DNA of 34,575 bases, taken from contig JAJPES010000042.1 in the NCBI GenBank assembly GCA_021166725.1, positions 1 through 34,575 on the forward strand, written 5' to 3'. Of the stretch, positions 7,670 through 17,886 are shown in pieces (the first letter of the stretch is position 1; every line of letters begins with the position of its first letter). Both the position numbers and the translations under genes were made by a program. A model generated the notes under the pieces. That model was given only the letters and a program-made list of their open reading frames with translations, did not search any database and was not told the origin of the DNA. This DNA comes from Burkholderiaceae bacterium (GTDB lineage: Bacteria > Pseudomonadota > Gammaproteobacteria > Burkholderiales > Burkholderiaceae_E).

Positions 7670-9193
7670 TCAGAGGCTGCGAACCGGGATCTTGCCGATT
7701 CGCGCCTGCCATTCGCGCGGACCGGTCTCGTGCACCGAGGTGCCGCTCGCGTCGACCGCCACGGTGACCGGCATGTCCTGTACCTCGAACTCGTAGATCG
7801 CCTCCATGCCGAGGTCCTCGAATGCGAGCACGCGCGCCTTGCGGATCGACTTCGATACGAGGTAGGCGGCGCCGCCGACCGCCATCAGATAGGCCGCCTG
7901 GTGTCGGCGGATTGCGTCGATCGCCACCGGACCGCGCTCGGCCTTGCCGATCATCGCGATCAGGCCGGTGCGGGCGAGCATCGTCTCGGTGAACTTGTCC
8001 ATCCGAGTGGACGTGGTCGGGCCGGCGGGGCCCACGGCCTCGTCGCGCACCGGATTCACGGGCCCGACGTAATAGATCGCGCGATTCATGAAGTCGACCG
8101 GCAGCTTCTCGCCGCGTTCGAGCATCTCGGCGATGCGCTTGTGCGCGGCGTCGCGTCCGGTGAGCATCCGGCCCGACAGCAGCAGCATCTGCCCCGGCTT
8201 CCACGACGCGACTTCCTCGCGGGTGAGCGCATCGAGGTTCACCCGACGCGACTTCTCCAGGTTCGGCGTCCAGTTCACGTCGGGCCACGCCGACAGCGGT
8301 GGCGGCTCGCAGAACGCGGGGCCCGAGCCGTCGAGCACGAAATGCGCATGGCGCGTGGCGGCGCAATTCGGAATCATCGCCACCGGCTTGGATGCGGCGT
8401 GCGTCGGGAAGGTGCGGATCTTCACGTCGAGCACTGTGGTGAGCCCGCCCAGGCCCTGCGCGCCGATGCCCAGCGCGTTGACCTTCTCGTAGAGCTCGAT
8501 GCGGATCTCCTCGAGCCGGTTCGACGGACCGCGCGCGAGCAGCTCGTACATGTCGATCGGCTCCATCAGCGATTCCTTCGCCATCAGCATCGCCTTCTCG
8601 GCGGTGCCGCCGATGCCGATGCCGAGCATGCCCGGCGGACACCAGCCGGCGCCCATCGTGGGGACGGTCTTCAGCACCCAGTCGACGATCGAGTCCGACG
8701 GGTTGAGCATGACGAACTTCGACTTGTTCTCGGAGCCGCCGCCCTTGGCGGCGACGGTGACGTCGACGGTGTCGCCGGGGACGAGGTCGAAGTGGATCAC
8801 CGCCGGCGTGTTGTCGCGCGTGTTGAGACGCTCGAACTGCGGATCGGCGACCACCGACGCGCGCAGCGTGTTCGACGGATCGAGGTAGCCGCGACGCACG
8901 CCTTCGTTCACCGCGTCGGCGATCGACCCGGTGAAGCCCTCGAAGCGGGCGTCCATGCCGACCTTCAGGAACACGTTGACGATGCCGGTGTCCTGGCAGA
9001 TCGGCCGATGGCCTTCGGCGCACATCCGCGAGTTCGTCAGGATCTGCTCGATCGCGTCGCGCGCAGCCGGGCTTTGTTCGGTCTTCCAGGCGCGCGCGAG
9101 ATGCTCGATGAAGTCGCGCGGGTGGTAGTAGCTGATGAACTGCAGCGCGGCGGCGATCGATTCGATCAGATCGTCCTGGCAGATTACGCGCAT
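7670..9193 (-). CDS. Class I fumarate hydratase
   Basis: Iron-sulfur fumarase of 507 residues, single chain, interconverting fumarate and malate in the citric acid cycle. Three cysteine motifs fit the [4Fe-4S] ligands: [22 protein letters not shown] and [11 protein letters not shown]. The C-terminal beta-domain has the [11 protein letters not shown] motif. The length fits the FumA/FumB type. The start ATG at 9193 is followed directly by the conserved [11 protein letters not shown] helix. Upstream lies a palindromic element (9235-9400), so the promoter is probably between 9194 and 9234 or within the element. Confidence 0.95.
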   Translation of the reverse strand: MRVICQDDLIESIAAALQFISYYHPRDFIEHLARAWKTEQSPAARDAIEQILTNSRMCAEGHRPICQDTGIVNVFLKVGMDARFEGFTGSIADAVNEGVRRGYLDPSNTLRASVVADPQFERLNTRDNTPAVIHFDLVPGDTVDVTVAAKGGGSENKSKFVMLNPSDSIVDWVLKTVPTMGAGWCPPGMLGIGIGGTAEKAMLMAKESLMEPIDMYELLARGPSNRLEEIRIELYEKVNALGIGAQGLGGLTTVLDVKIRTFPTHAASKPVAMIPNCAATRHAHFVLDGSGPAFCEPPPLSAWPDVNWTPNLEKSRRVNLDALTREEVASWKPGQMLLLSGRMLTGRDAAHKRIAEMLERGEKLPVDFMNRAIYYVGPVNPVRDEAVGPAGPTTSTRMDKFTETMLARTGLIAMIGKAERGPVAIDAIRRHQAAYLMAVGGAAYLVSKSIRKARVLAFEDLGMEAIYEFEVQDMPVTVAVDASGTSVHETGPREWQARIGKIPVRSL

Positions 9194-9234
9194 CGGGAAA
9201 GGACCTCGCTGGGATCTCGATTTCGCTCGCGCTG

Positions 9235-9400
9235 CTAGTGCAGTGTTTCGCGCTGATCACCGCTTATGAGCCGCGCCTTCGCCCCCGTGGCCGCGTTGCA
9301 GATCCTCGCGATGCCAACCGGCATCGCTGCGGTTTGCGCCTTGTCACGAAGACGAATCCGCCGGCTCATAAGCGGCGCTCAGCACGAAACACTGCACCAG
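9235..9400 (+). repeat. Palindromic hairpin element, copy C
   Basis: Near-complete palindrome of 166 bp between the divergent fumarase and acs genes. The left end is CTAG (9235-9238) and the right end CCAG (CTGG in reverse). The outer arms start TGCAGTGTTTCG at both ends and match at 33 of the first 36 positions; farther in they pair less well. The centre is the perfect 8-bp stem GCGATGCC with GGCATCGC around the loop AACC (9316-9319), exactly at the dyad. The core shares GTTGCA.ATCCTCGC and GCTGCGGTTTGCGCCTTG with copy A, and the stem bases that differ do so in pairs. Confidence 0.85.
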
Positions 9401-9519
9401 ACGCGCGCGCCCGGAATTCTAGCGGATCGTGGATATGCGGCCGCGCGCGGCGCCCGCGGAATAAGCTCGGGACAGTGGCATCATTACGGCGGGACCGGAA
9501 AAAGAGGAGGACACGCCCC

Positions 9520-11505
<1,986 letters not shown>

Positions 11506-11530
11506 GACCTTCCTCCCGGGGGTCGCGGGG

Positions 11531-11536
11531 TATACT
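11531..11536 (+). promoter_or_regulatory. -10 box of the tRNA-Ser gene
   Basis: TATACT lies 9 bases before the mature tRNA 5' end, a typical placement for a stable-RNA promoter. A GC-rich discriminator (GCGGCCCCC) follows. No strong -35 hexamer is visible. Confidence 0.55.
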
Positions 11537-11545
11537 GCGGCCCCC

Positions 11546-11636
11546 GGAGAGATGGATGAGCGGTCGAAGTCGCACGCCTGGAAAGCGTGTAGGGGTCCAA
11601 AGCCCCTCGGGGGTTCGAATCCCCCTCTCTCCGCCA
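11546..11636 (+). tRNA. tRNA-Ser (anticodon GGA)
   Basis: A 91-base cloverleaf with encoded CCA. The acceptor stem GGAGAGA (11546-11552) pairs with TCTCTCC (11626-11632), followed by G73 and CCA. The anticodon loop CTGGAAA carries GGA and is closed by CACGC/GCGTG. A long variable arm (AGGGG...CCCCT) and the T arm GGGGGTTCGAATCCCCC are both typical of serine tRNAs. It reads UCC and UCU codons. Confidence 0.97.
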
Positions 11637-11695
11637 GTTGCCTGCGCATGCGCCGATGCGCGACCGGCACCTTCCCCGATGGACCGATTCCGCCA

Positions 11696-12010
11696 ATGTC
11701 GTGGCTCGTCCTGTTCGTCGCCGGGCTGTTCGAGGTCGCCTGGGCGATCGGATTGAAGTACAGCGAAGGCTTCACCCGGTTCTGGCCGACCGCCGGAACG
11801 ATCGCGGCGATGCTGATCAGCGTCGCGCTGCTGGGCGTGGCGATGAAGAGCCTGCCGGTGGGCACTGCCTATGCGGTGTGGACCGGAATAGGTGCGGTCG
11901 GAACGGTGTTGCTCGGCATCGCACTGTTCGGCGACCCGACGTCGCCGGCAAGGCTCGTCTGCGTGGCGTTGATCCTCGCCGGCATCGTCGGCCTGAAGGT
12001 CGTTTCGTAG
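11696..12010 (+). CDS. gdx: Guanidinium exporter of the SMR family (Gdx/SugE)
   Basis: Four-helix inner-membrane protein of 104 residues of the small multidrug resistance family. It is very close in pattern to E. coli SugE/Gdx: [20 protein letters not shown], with the membrane Glu13 that carries protons and substrate, then [20 protein letters not shown]. Gdx proteins export guanidinium ion as dual-topology dimers. The gene begins 59 bases after tRNA-Ser. I saw neither a ykkC guanidine riboswitch nor the paired ACGR-loop hairpins of the guanidine-II type in that short leader, so regulation is not evident. The following tarD gene starts 30 bases after its stop. Confidence 0.92.
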   Translation: MSWLVLFVAGLFEVAWAIGLKYSEGFTRFWPTAGTIAAMLISVALLGVAMKSLPVGTAYAVWTGIGAVGTVLLGIALFGDPTSPARLVCVALILAGIVGLKVVS

Positions 12011-12040
12011 CACGCTGACAGGACAGGCGGAGAACCAGTC

Positions 12041-13207
12041 ATGCGCATCACGGACATTCGCGAGAAGACCGTCTCGATCGCGTCGCGCATCGCGAACGCA
12101 TACATCGATTTCTCGAAGATGACCTGCTCGGTCGTCGCCGTCGTCACCGACGTCGTGCGCGACGGCAAGCCGGTCGTCGGATTCGGTTTCAACTCCAACG
12201 GCCGGTACGGGCAGGGCGCGCTGATGCGCGATCGTTTCATCGATCGCGTGCTGTCCGCCGCGCCGCAGACGCTGGTCGATCACGAGCGCTCGAACCTCGA
12301 TCCGTTCGCGATCTGGAAGGCGCTGATGACCAACGAGAAGCCCGGCGGCCACGGCGAGCGTTCGGTGGCGGTCGGCACGATCGACATGGCGGTGTGGGAC
12401 GCGGTGGCGAAGATCGAGGGCAAGCCGTTGTACCGACTGCTCGCCGATCGATATCGCGATGGCGTGTTCGACGACAAGGTCTGGGTCTACGCGGCCGGCG
12501 GCTACTACTACCCGGGCAAGGATCACGCGAAGCTGCAGGACGAGATGCGCGGCTATCTCGATCGCGGCTACCGTGTCGTGAAGATGAAGATCGGCGGCGC
12601 GAGTCTCGACGAAGACCTGCGGCGCATCGATGCGGTGCTGCAGGTGGTCGGTGAAGGGCGCAACCTTGCCGTCGACGCCAACGGGCGTTTCGATCTTCCC
12701 ACCGCGCTGGCCTACGGAAAGGCGCTCGAATCCTACGGACTGTTCTGGTACGAGGAAGCGGGCGACCCGCTCGATTACGCGCTGCAGGCGGAACTCGCGC
12801 AGGCGTACCCGGCGCCGCTGGCCACCGGCGAGAACCTGTTCAGCCATCAGGACGCGCGCAATCTGCTGCGCTACGGCGGCATGCGGCCCGAACGCGACTG
12901 GCTGCAGTTCGACTGCGCGCTGTCGTACGGGCTCGTCGAATACCTGCGCACGCTCGATGCGATGAAGGAGCTGGGCTGGTCGTCGCGCCGCGTCGTTCCG
13001 CACGGCGGGCACCAGATGTCGCTGAACATCGCCGCCGGCCTGCACCTGGGCGGCAACGAGTCGTATCCCGATGTGTTCCAGCCCTTCGGTGGATTCGCCG
13101 ACGGCATCCGCGTCGAGAGCGGGTACGTCGGACTGCCCGACGTCCCCGGCGTCGGCTTCGAGGCGAAGGCGGCGCTCCATGACGTGATGCGACCGCTCGC
13201 GCAATGA
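12041..13207 (+). CDS. tarD: D(-)-tartrate dehydratase (enolase superfamily)
   Basis: Enzyme of 388 residues resembling Bradyrhizobium japonicum TarD along its length; it dehydrates D-tartrate to oxaloacetate. The catalytic set is complete: KMK with Lys183, metal ligands Asp212 (VDAN), Glu238 (WYEE) and Glu264 (ATGENLF), and the general base His321 in PHGGHQMS. These sit one position below the TarD residues K184, D213, E239, E265 and H322 as I recall them. The ATG is preceded by GGCGGAG. It may be co-transcribed with gdx (30-base gap) although no functional link is obvious. No tartrate transporter is in the window. Confidence 0.9.
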   Translation: MRITDIREKTVSIASRIANAYIDFSKMTCSVVAVVTDVVRDGKPVVGFGFNSNGRYGQGALMRDRFIDRVLSAAPQTLVDHERSNLDPFAIWKALMTNEKPGGHGERSVAVGTIDMAVWDAVAKIEGKPLYRLLADRYRDGVFDDKVWVYAAGGYYYPGKDHAKLQDEMRGYLDRGYRVVKMKIGGASLDEDLRRIDAVLQVVGEGRNLAVDANGRFDLPTALAYGKALESYGLFWYEEAGDPLDYALQAELAQAYPAPLATGENLFSHQDARNLLRYGGMRPERDWLQFDCALSYGLVEYLRTLDAMKELGWSSRRVVPHGGHQMSLNIAAGLHLGGNESYPDVFQPFGGFADGIRVESGYVGLPDVPGVGFEAKAALHDVMRPLAQ

Positions 13208-13218
13208 GCCGCTCGCGC

Positions 13219-13244
13219 GCACCGATCGCTTCGCGATCGCGTGC
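13219..13244. terminator. Stem-loop after tarD
   Basis: CGATCGC TTC GCGATCG (13223-13239) is a perfect 7-bp stem with a 3-base loop, extended by GCAC/GTGC with one bulge. It follows the tarD stop by about a dozen bases. No T tract follows, so it is a weak terminator candidate or an mRNA-end stabiliser. Confidence 0.45.
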
Positions 13245-13336
13245 TGTCGGTGCTGACGAAATCCGACGTTCGTTCGTGAAGCAGTGGTAGATGCACGGCA
13301 GCGTGCAGGCGCCGAGTGGAACGCTGCGCGTGTGTG

Positions 13337-13352
13337 TCGCACAACATTTGCG
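13337..13352 (+). promoter_or_regulatory. Candidate sigma-54 promoter before the PEP-CTERM gene
   Basis: TCGCACAACATTTGCG fits the -24/-12 pattern TGGCAC-N5-TTGC with exact spacing and one mismatch at an important base of the -24 GG. It lies 82 bases before the ATG at 13434. Sigma-54 control through the PrsK/PrsR system is known for PEP-CTERM genes in some floc-forming betaproteobacteria, which makes the match plausible; the lost G weakens it. Confidence 0.35.
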
Positions 13353-13433
13353 ACAAAAAATCCGCTTTGAGCGAAAGGGTAGCGGCTACACTGCGCGCGC
13401 AGTTTCGCAGCAGGAAGCACGCAGGTCCCGATA

Positions 13434-14264
13434 ATGTTCTTTCGCCTACCGTCGATTTCCATCGCCGTCTTTCTCGCGCTGTCCTCCGCGGTCGTCGATT
13501 CGGCCCCCATCGCGTTGGCTCCCGTAGTCGCCGGCAGCTGGGCCGCGGGCAGCGGGGCACAGGCGGAGTTCAGGGCGATCGATTCCGGCTGGCGCGGCTC
13601 GACGGTGCACTGGAACGAGGCGACACTCAGCTACTCGCCGACGCCGGGCGCGGGCTACAGCCCGGTCGGTTCGTTCGACTGGGGCACCGGCATCTGGGGA
13701 CTGAACGACTGGGCGCGGGTGCAGTCGGGCGACGTCGCCGCCATCGCGAGCTGGAGCGGCACGGTCGCGCGCATCGAGCAGGCGAACCAGCAATACCGCG
13801 ACGCGTGGGGCAGCTCCGACTGGGGCGACGTCTCGCCGATGCCCGATGACGTTCCCGCGGAGAACTGGACCGCGTACTACACGGGCTACCTGCGCATCAC
13901 GGACGCCGACCGGTACAACTTCGGCGTCCTGTACGACGACGGGTTCTTCCTGCGCATCCACGGCGCGGACGACCAGCTCGTCGAGATCTCGTCGGACTTC
14001 ATCCTCACCGCGCGCGAGCGGCTCGGCTTCGACGAGGACCTTCTGCTTTCCGAAGGCCTGTATCGCTTCGAATTGGGCGCGTACAACCGGCTGCAGGCGG
14101 GCGTCGTTCAACTAGCCTGGCAACGCGGCGAGGGCGCGTGGGAGACAGTCCCCACCGGGAATCTCGTCACCGACCCCACGCGCATCCCGCTTCCCGGCAC
14201 GCTCGCGATGATCGCGCTCGGCGGCGTCGGCTTCGTCGCCTCGCGCAAACGCAGCCTGCGGTAG
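13434..14264 (+). CDS. PEP-CTERM protein with a PA14-like domain
   Basis: Exported protein of 276 residues. A signal peptide (about residues 1-24, SIAVFLALSSAVV core) is followed by a region rich in Trp, Gly and Ser and, from about residue 140 to 235, a PA14-like beta domain (ENWTAYYTGYLRI, YNFGVLYDDGFFLRIHG, LYRFELGAYN). The C-terminus from about residue 251 is a PEP-CTERM-type sorting tail: IPLPGTLAMIALGGVGFVAS then RKR. Such tails are processed by exosortase and are linked to exopolysaccharide production. No exosortase lies in the window. PA14-like domains often bind glycans, so this may be a polysaccharide-associated surface protein of the operon that follows. Confidence 0.85.
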   Translation: MFFRLPSISIAVFLALSSAVVDSAPIALAPVVAGSWAAGSGAQAEFRAIDSGWRGSTVHWNEATLSYSPTPGAGYSPVGSFDWGTGIWGLNDWARVQSGDVAAIASWSGTVARIEQANQQYRDAWGSSDWGDVSPMPDDVPAENWTAYYTGYLRITDADRYNFGVLYDDGFFLRIHGADDQLVEISSDFILTARERLGFDEDLLLSEGLYRFELGAYNRLQAGVVQLAWQRGEGAWETVPTGNLVTDPTRIPLPGTLAMIALGGVGFVASRKRSLR

Positions 14265-14270
14265 TCCGTC

Positions 14271-14759
14271 ATGCAGGGATCACGACCCACGCCGCTCGCA
14301 TCGATCGGGCGGAGGGCGGCGCATGCCGTCGGTATCGCACTGGGATGGGCGCTGTTCGTCTACGGCTGGATGCGCGTCGCGGCGCGCCCCTGGGACGCGC
14401 ACGAACTCTGGGTACTGATCGTCGCGTCGGCGATCGTGCTGCCGACGTCGACGGCGTTCTGGATCGTGCACAACGTCGCGCTCTATCGCGGCCGGCATCG
14501 ACGGCGTGGTACGGCGCTCGTCGAGTGTCGCTACGACGTCGACTGGTCCGGGCGCGCGGTCGAAGCCGACTGGAGCACGCTGGCGAGCGCCGACCGGATC
14601 TGGATCGACGTGGAGGACGGCGCCAAGCGGTATCGCAGTTTCCTCACCGTGCCGTTGCCGCCCGCGGACGATGCGACGCCGGTTTCCCGTGATTCCACCC
14701 ACTACGCATCGCGAGGACCGTTGTCTTCGGCTTCGCTCGGCCCGCAGGCCGCATCGTGA
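14271..14759 (+). CDS. PgaD-like membrane protein
   Basis: Inner-membrane protein of 162 residues with two transmembrane segments (about 17-36 and 46-68) and a soluble C-terminal half. Size, topology and position directly before a processive glycosyltransferase match PgaD, the small accessory subunit needed by the poly-N-acetylglucosamine synthase PgaC. Sequence identity alone is too weak to be sure. It starts 6 bases after the PEP-CTERM gene, and its stop overlaps the GTG start of the synthase gene (GTGA at 14756-14759), which indicates one operon with coupled translation. Its tail, from about residue 135, is Ser/Ala-rich and probably disordered. Confidence 0.65.
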   Translation: MQGSRPTPLASIGRRAAHAVGIALGWALFVYGWMRVAARPWDAHELWVLIVASAIVLPTSTAFWIVHNVALYRGRHRRRGTALVECRYDVDWSGRAVEADWSTLASADRIWIDVEDGAKRYRSFLTVPLPPADDATPVSRDSTHYASRGPLSSASLGPQAAS

Positions 14760-16021
14760 TCGCCTCGCTCGAGCAGTTCATGCAATGGCTGCAGGGCACG
14801 GTCGGCTACGACTGGGCGCTCGTCTATTTCGCCGCTTATCCGATCGCCACCAGCATCCTGTGGGTGACGACGTCGATCATGTTCCGCCTGCGCTGGGAGC
14901 AGCGCCGGGCGCCGCCGCGGGACGAAGGCCCGCTGCCCTTCGTCAGCGTGCTGATACCGGCGCGCAATGAAGCAGCGGTGATCGGCAGGGCCGTCGGCAG
15001 CGTACTCGCGCTCGACTACCCGGACTTCGAGGTGATCGCGATCGACGACGGTTCGACCGACGGCACCTGCGAGGTGCTGCAGGCGATTCCGGACTCGCGG
15101 CTGCGCGTGGTGCGCAAGTCGTCCAACGAAGGCAAGGCGCTCGCGCTGAACGACGCGCTGCCGCTGGCGCGCGGCGAGATCGTCCTGATCCTGGACGCCG
15201 ACGCCGAACCGCAGCCCGAGCTGCTGCGAACGATGGTTCCGCACTTCGCATCGGCGCGCGTGGCGGCGGTCACCGGTAATCCGCGCGTGCGCAACACCGA
15301 TAACTTCCTCGCGCGGCTGCAGTCGATCGAGTTCTCGTCGATCGTCAGCCTGCTGCGTCGTTCGCAGCGCATCTGGGGGCGCGTGGTCACCGTGTCGGGC
15401 GTCGTCGCCGCCTTTCGCCGAAGCGCGATGCTCGACGTCGGCGGATTCAGCCCCGACATGCCGACCGAGGACATCGACCTCACGTGGAAGCTGCAGAAGC
15501 GCTTCTACGACGTGCGCTACGAGCCGCGCGCCGTGTGCTGGATGACGGTGCCGGCCAGCTTCCGCGGGCTGTGGAAGCAGCGCCTGCGTTGGGCGCGCGG
15601 ACTGATGCAGGTGTTGCGCCGGCATCGCGACGTGATGATGCACTGGAAGTTTCGTCGCATGTGGCCGGTGTTTCTCGAGTCGTCGATGTCGACGCTGTGG
15701 GCGCTGTGCTTCGTCGCGCTCACTTCGATCTGGATCGCCTCGTATGCGCTGGGAATTCCGCCGGTGGGCGCCTCGCCGATCCCGAACCTGTGGGGCATGA
15801 CGATCGGCACGATGTGCGTGCTGCAGCTGGCGGTGGGCGCGTGGATCGACCGGCGCTACGATCGGTCGATCGTGCGCATGGCGCCGTACGCGATCTGGTA
15901 TCCGATCGTCTACTGGATGCTGCTGGCGCTCGCGGCGGTCGTTTCGCTGCCGTGGCTGCTGCGCCGGCCGCAGCGCCGCTCGGTACGCTGGGACACGCGC
16001 CGCGTCGGAGCCGGGGCTTGA
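14756..16021 (+). CDS. PgaC-like family 2 glycosyltransferase (exopolysaccharide synthase)
   Basis: Processive inner-membrane glycosyltransferase of 421 residues. An N-terminal membrane segment (about 18-45) precedes a GT-2 domain with IDDGSTDG (Asp97), LDADAEP (Asp147/Asp149), the TGNPRVRN loop, PTEDIDL (Glu238/Asp239, catalytic base region) and QRLRW (275-279), the hallmark of polymerising synthases. Several transmembrane helices follow from about residue 305. The order PgaD-like, PgaC-like, TPR/barrel suggests synthesis and export of a poly-N-acetylhexosamine. The start is GTG at 14756, overlapping the previous gene; the ATG at residue 9 is an alternative. The sugar cannot be read from the sequence. 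Confidence 0.85.
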   Translation: MIASLEQFMQWLQGTVGYDWALVYFAAYPIATSILWVTTSIMFRLRWEQRRAPPRDEGPLPFVSVLIPARNEAAVIGRAVGSVLALDYPDFEVIAIDDGSTDGTCEVLQAIPDSRLRVVRKSSNEGKALALNDALPLARGEIVLILDADAEPQPELLRTMVPHFASARVAAVTGNPRVRNTDNFLARLQSIEFSSIVSLLRRSQRIWGRVVTVSGVVAAFRRSAMLDVGGFSPDMPTEDIDLTWKLQKRFYDVRYEPRAVCWMTVPASFRGLWKQRLRWARGLMQVLRRHRDVMMHWKFRRMWPVFLESSMSTLWALCFVALTSIWIASYALGIPPVGASPIPNLWGMTIGTMCVLQLAVGAWIDRRYDRSIVRMAPYAIWYPIVYWMLLALAAVVSLPWLLRRPQRRSVRWDTRRVGAGA

Positions 16022-16032
16022 CGCGGGGGTCG

Positions 16033-17856
16033 ATGCGCCGCATCGCGGCGACAATTGCTGGAACGAGCCTGTGCCTGGGCGGCAGCGCGGCAGCGGCGCC
16101 GACTGCGCGGGAGTGTGCCCCGACGGTTGTGCCCGCCACGCAAAAGCTCGCGCACGAAGCCGCGCGGGAAGCCGCGCAGCAGAACCCGCAGAGCGCCGAG
16201 CAGGACACCCCCTACGCAACCGCGCTCGCCCGCGCCCGCCAGCTGGTCGAGCAGCACGACTACGCGCAGGCGCTCGCGGGCTACGAGTCGCTGCTCGCGC
16301 AGCGGCCCGACGACGACGACCTGTTGATCGAGGTCGCGCGCGTGCTCGGCTTCGCCGATCGCAACGCCGAATCGGCTGCGCTGTACCGGCGCGTGCTGGA
16401 CGTGGCGCCGCAACGCCGCGCGGACGTGCGGCGCTCGCTGGCCTGGCAGACACTGTGGTCGGGCGAGCCCGCCTGCGCCGAAGGCTGGTTTCTCGAATCG
16501 GCTGCGCTCGATGCGAACGCCGCCGATGCGTGGCGCGGTGTTGCCGAGTCGCGCCAGCAGCGCGAAGACCTGCGCGGCGCGCTCGACGCATACGAGCAGG
16601 CGCTGCGCATCGCTCCCGACGACGCGACGAACGCCCGCCGCGCCGCGCAACTGCTCGTCTGGCTGGGGCGCACCGACGAAGGGATCGCCGCCTTCGAGGC
16701 GCTGCTTGCGCGCGACCCCGGCGACCGGCGCAGCCGGCTCGGTCTGGCGCGCGCGCTCAACGACGCGGGCCGCCATCGCGACGCGGTGCACGAATATCGT
16801 CGGGCGCAGGCCTCCTCGCTGGACGACGATTCGCGCTTCGACTTCGCGCGCGCGCTGCGCTGGAGCGGCTTCGACGATCTCGCCGACGATGAGCTGGCGA
16901 CGATCGACCGGCCCGATGCGCAATGGCTGCGGCGCTTTCGCACGTCGCGCGAGCGCGCCCGATGGTGGGCGCTCGAGTTCGACGCATCGACCGACCGTGA
17001 CAATCTCGATACGCGCTCGCTGCGCGCCACCGCCGGATGGCATTTCGACGGCGGGCGCGCGCTCGAGACCTCGCTGCGCCGCGTTCGCCTCGACGACCCG
17101 AACGGCCGCGTCGATGGCGTTCGCTGGCAGACGCAGGCGAGCACGCGCCTGGGCGAGTTGGATTCGCGCTGGGGCGTTGCGTGGCCGAGCGTCGCGCTCG
17201 CGTTGAACGACTACGACGGCTGGCAGCCGCTGACCGGCGCCGCGCGCGTGCGCTGGTTGCCGCGCGACAACCTGCGCGTCGATGCGGAACTGGGGCGCGA
17301 GACGATCGAGACGCCGAAGGCGATCGGCGAGCGGGTGCACGTGGACGTCGCGTCGATCGGCGTGGACCTGCGCCCGGCGATCGCCTGGACGCTCGCCGGC
17401 TCGCTCGCGCACTTCCGTTTCGACGACGGCAACGGACGCGATCGCGTCTACGGGCGCATCGAACGCACGATCCTCGCCGCGCCGCGCGTGCGCGCCGGCG
17501 TCGAAGCACTGGCATTTCGCAGCTACGATCCGATCGGCCCCGCCGTGGCGTGGCGCGGCTACTGGAATCCGAAGGAGTACCGCGAAGCGCGCGCCTTCGT
17601 CTCGATGTCGCACGACTGGCGCGAATGGCAGCTGTACGCGCGCGTCGGTCTCGGCACTGCGCGCGAGGTCGACGGCTGGGACACGCGCACGAGCGGCACG
17701 CCGAACCTGTGGGAGCTGGCCGTCGTGCGCGACCTCTCGCCGACGCTGCAACTGCGCGCGCAACTGGGCGGCTCCGGCAGCGGAATGGGGCTGTCGGGCG
17801 GCGGATCGGGTTACTGGCGTCGCTACGCGGGGATCGCGCTGACCGGCTGGTTCTGA
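16033..17856 (+). CDS. TPR and outer-membrane beta-barrel export protein (PgaA-like architecture)
   Basis: Exported protein of 607 residues. A signal peptide covers about residues 1-21 (AATIAGTSLCLGGSAAAA). TPR-type helical repeats run from about residue 65 to 300 (ALAGYESLLAQRPDDDDLLI, ALDAYEQALRIAPDDATNA, GIAAFEALLARDPGDRRSR), and the rest alternates like beta strands and ends in GWF, as outer-membrane barrels do. TPR plus barrel is the plan of PgaA, BcsC and PelB exopolysaccharide secretins. It starts 11 bases after the synthase gene. No PgaB-like deacetylase is adjacent, so any modifying enzyme would be elsewhere or absent. Confidence 0.75.
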   Translation: MRRIAATIAGTSLCLGGSAAAAPTARECAPTVVPATQKLAHEAAREAAQQNPQSAEQDTPYATALARARQLVEQHDYAQALAGYESLLAQRPDDDDLLIEVARVLGFADRNAESAALYRRVLDVAPQRRADVRRSLAWQTLWSGEPACAEGWFLESAALDANAADAWRGVAESRQQREDLRGALDAYEQALRIAPDDATNARRAAQLLVWLGRTDEGIAAFEALLARDPGDRRSRLGLARALNDAGRHRDAVHEYRRAQASSLDDDSRFDFARALRWSGFDDLADDELATIDRPDAQWLRRFRTSRERARWWALEFDASTDRDNLDTRSLRATAGWHFDGGRALETSLRRVRLDDPNGRVDGVRWQTQASTRLGELDSRWGVAWPSVALALNDYDGWQPLTGAARVRWLPRDNLRVDAELGRETIETPKAIGERVHVDVASIGVDLRPAIAWTLAGSLAHFRFDDGNGRDRVYGRIERTILAAPRVRAGVEALAFRSYDPIGPAVAWRGYWNPKEYREARAFVSMSHDWREWQLYARVGLGTAREVDGWDTRTSGTPNLWELAVVRDLSPTLQLRAQLGGSGSGMGLSGGGSGYWRRYAGIALTGWF

Positions 17857-17886
17857 ACCGGGCGCGCCGCTGGCTGCGGGCCGCGC

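Noticed and set aside
11637..11695. Guanidine riboswitch before gdx
   Set aside because: The 59-base leader is too short for the ykkC class I, and lacks the two ACGR-loop hairpins of class II. A single GCGCAT/ATGCGC stem is present but its loop does not fit.
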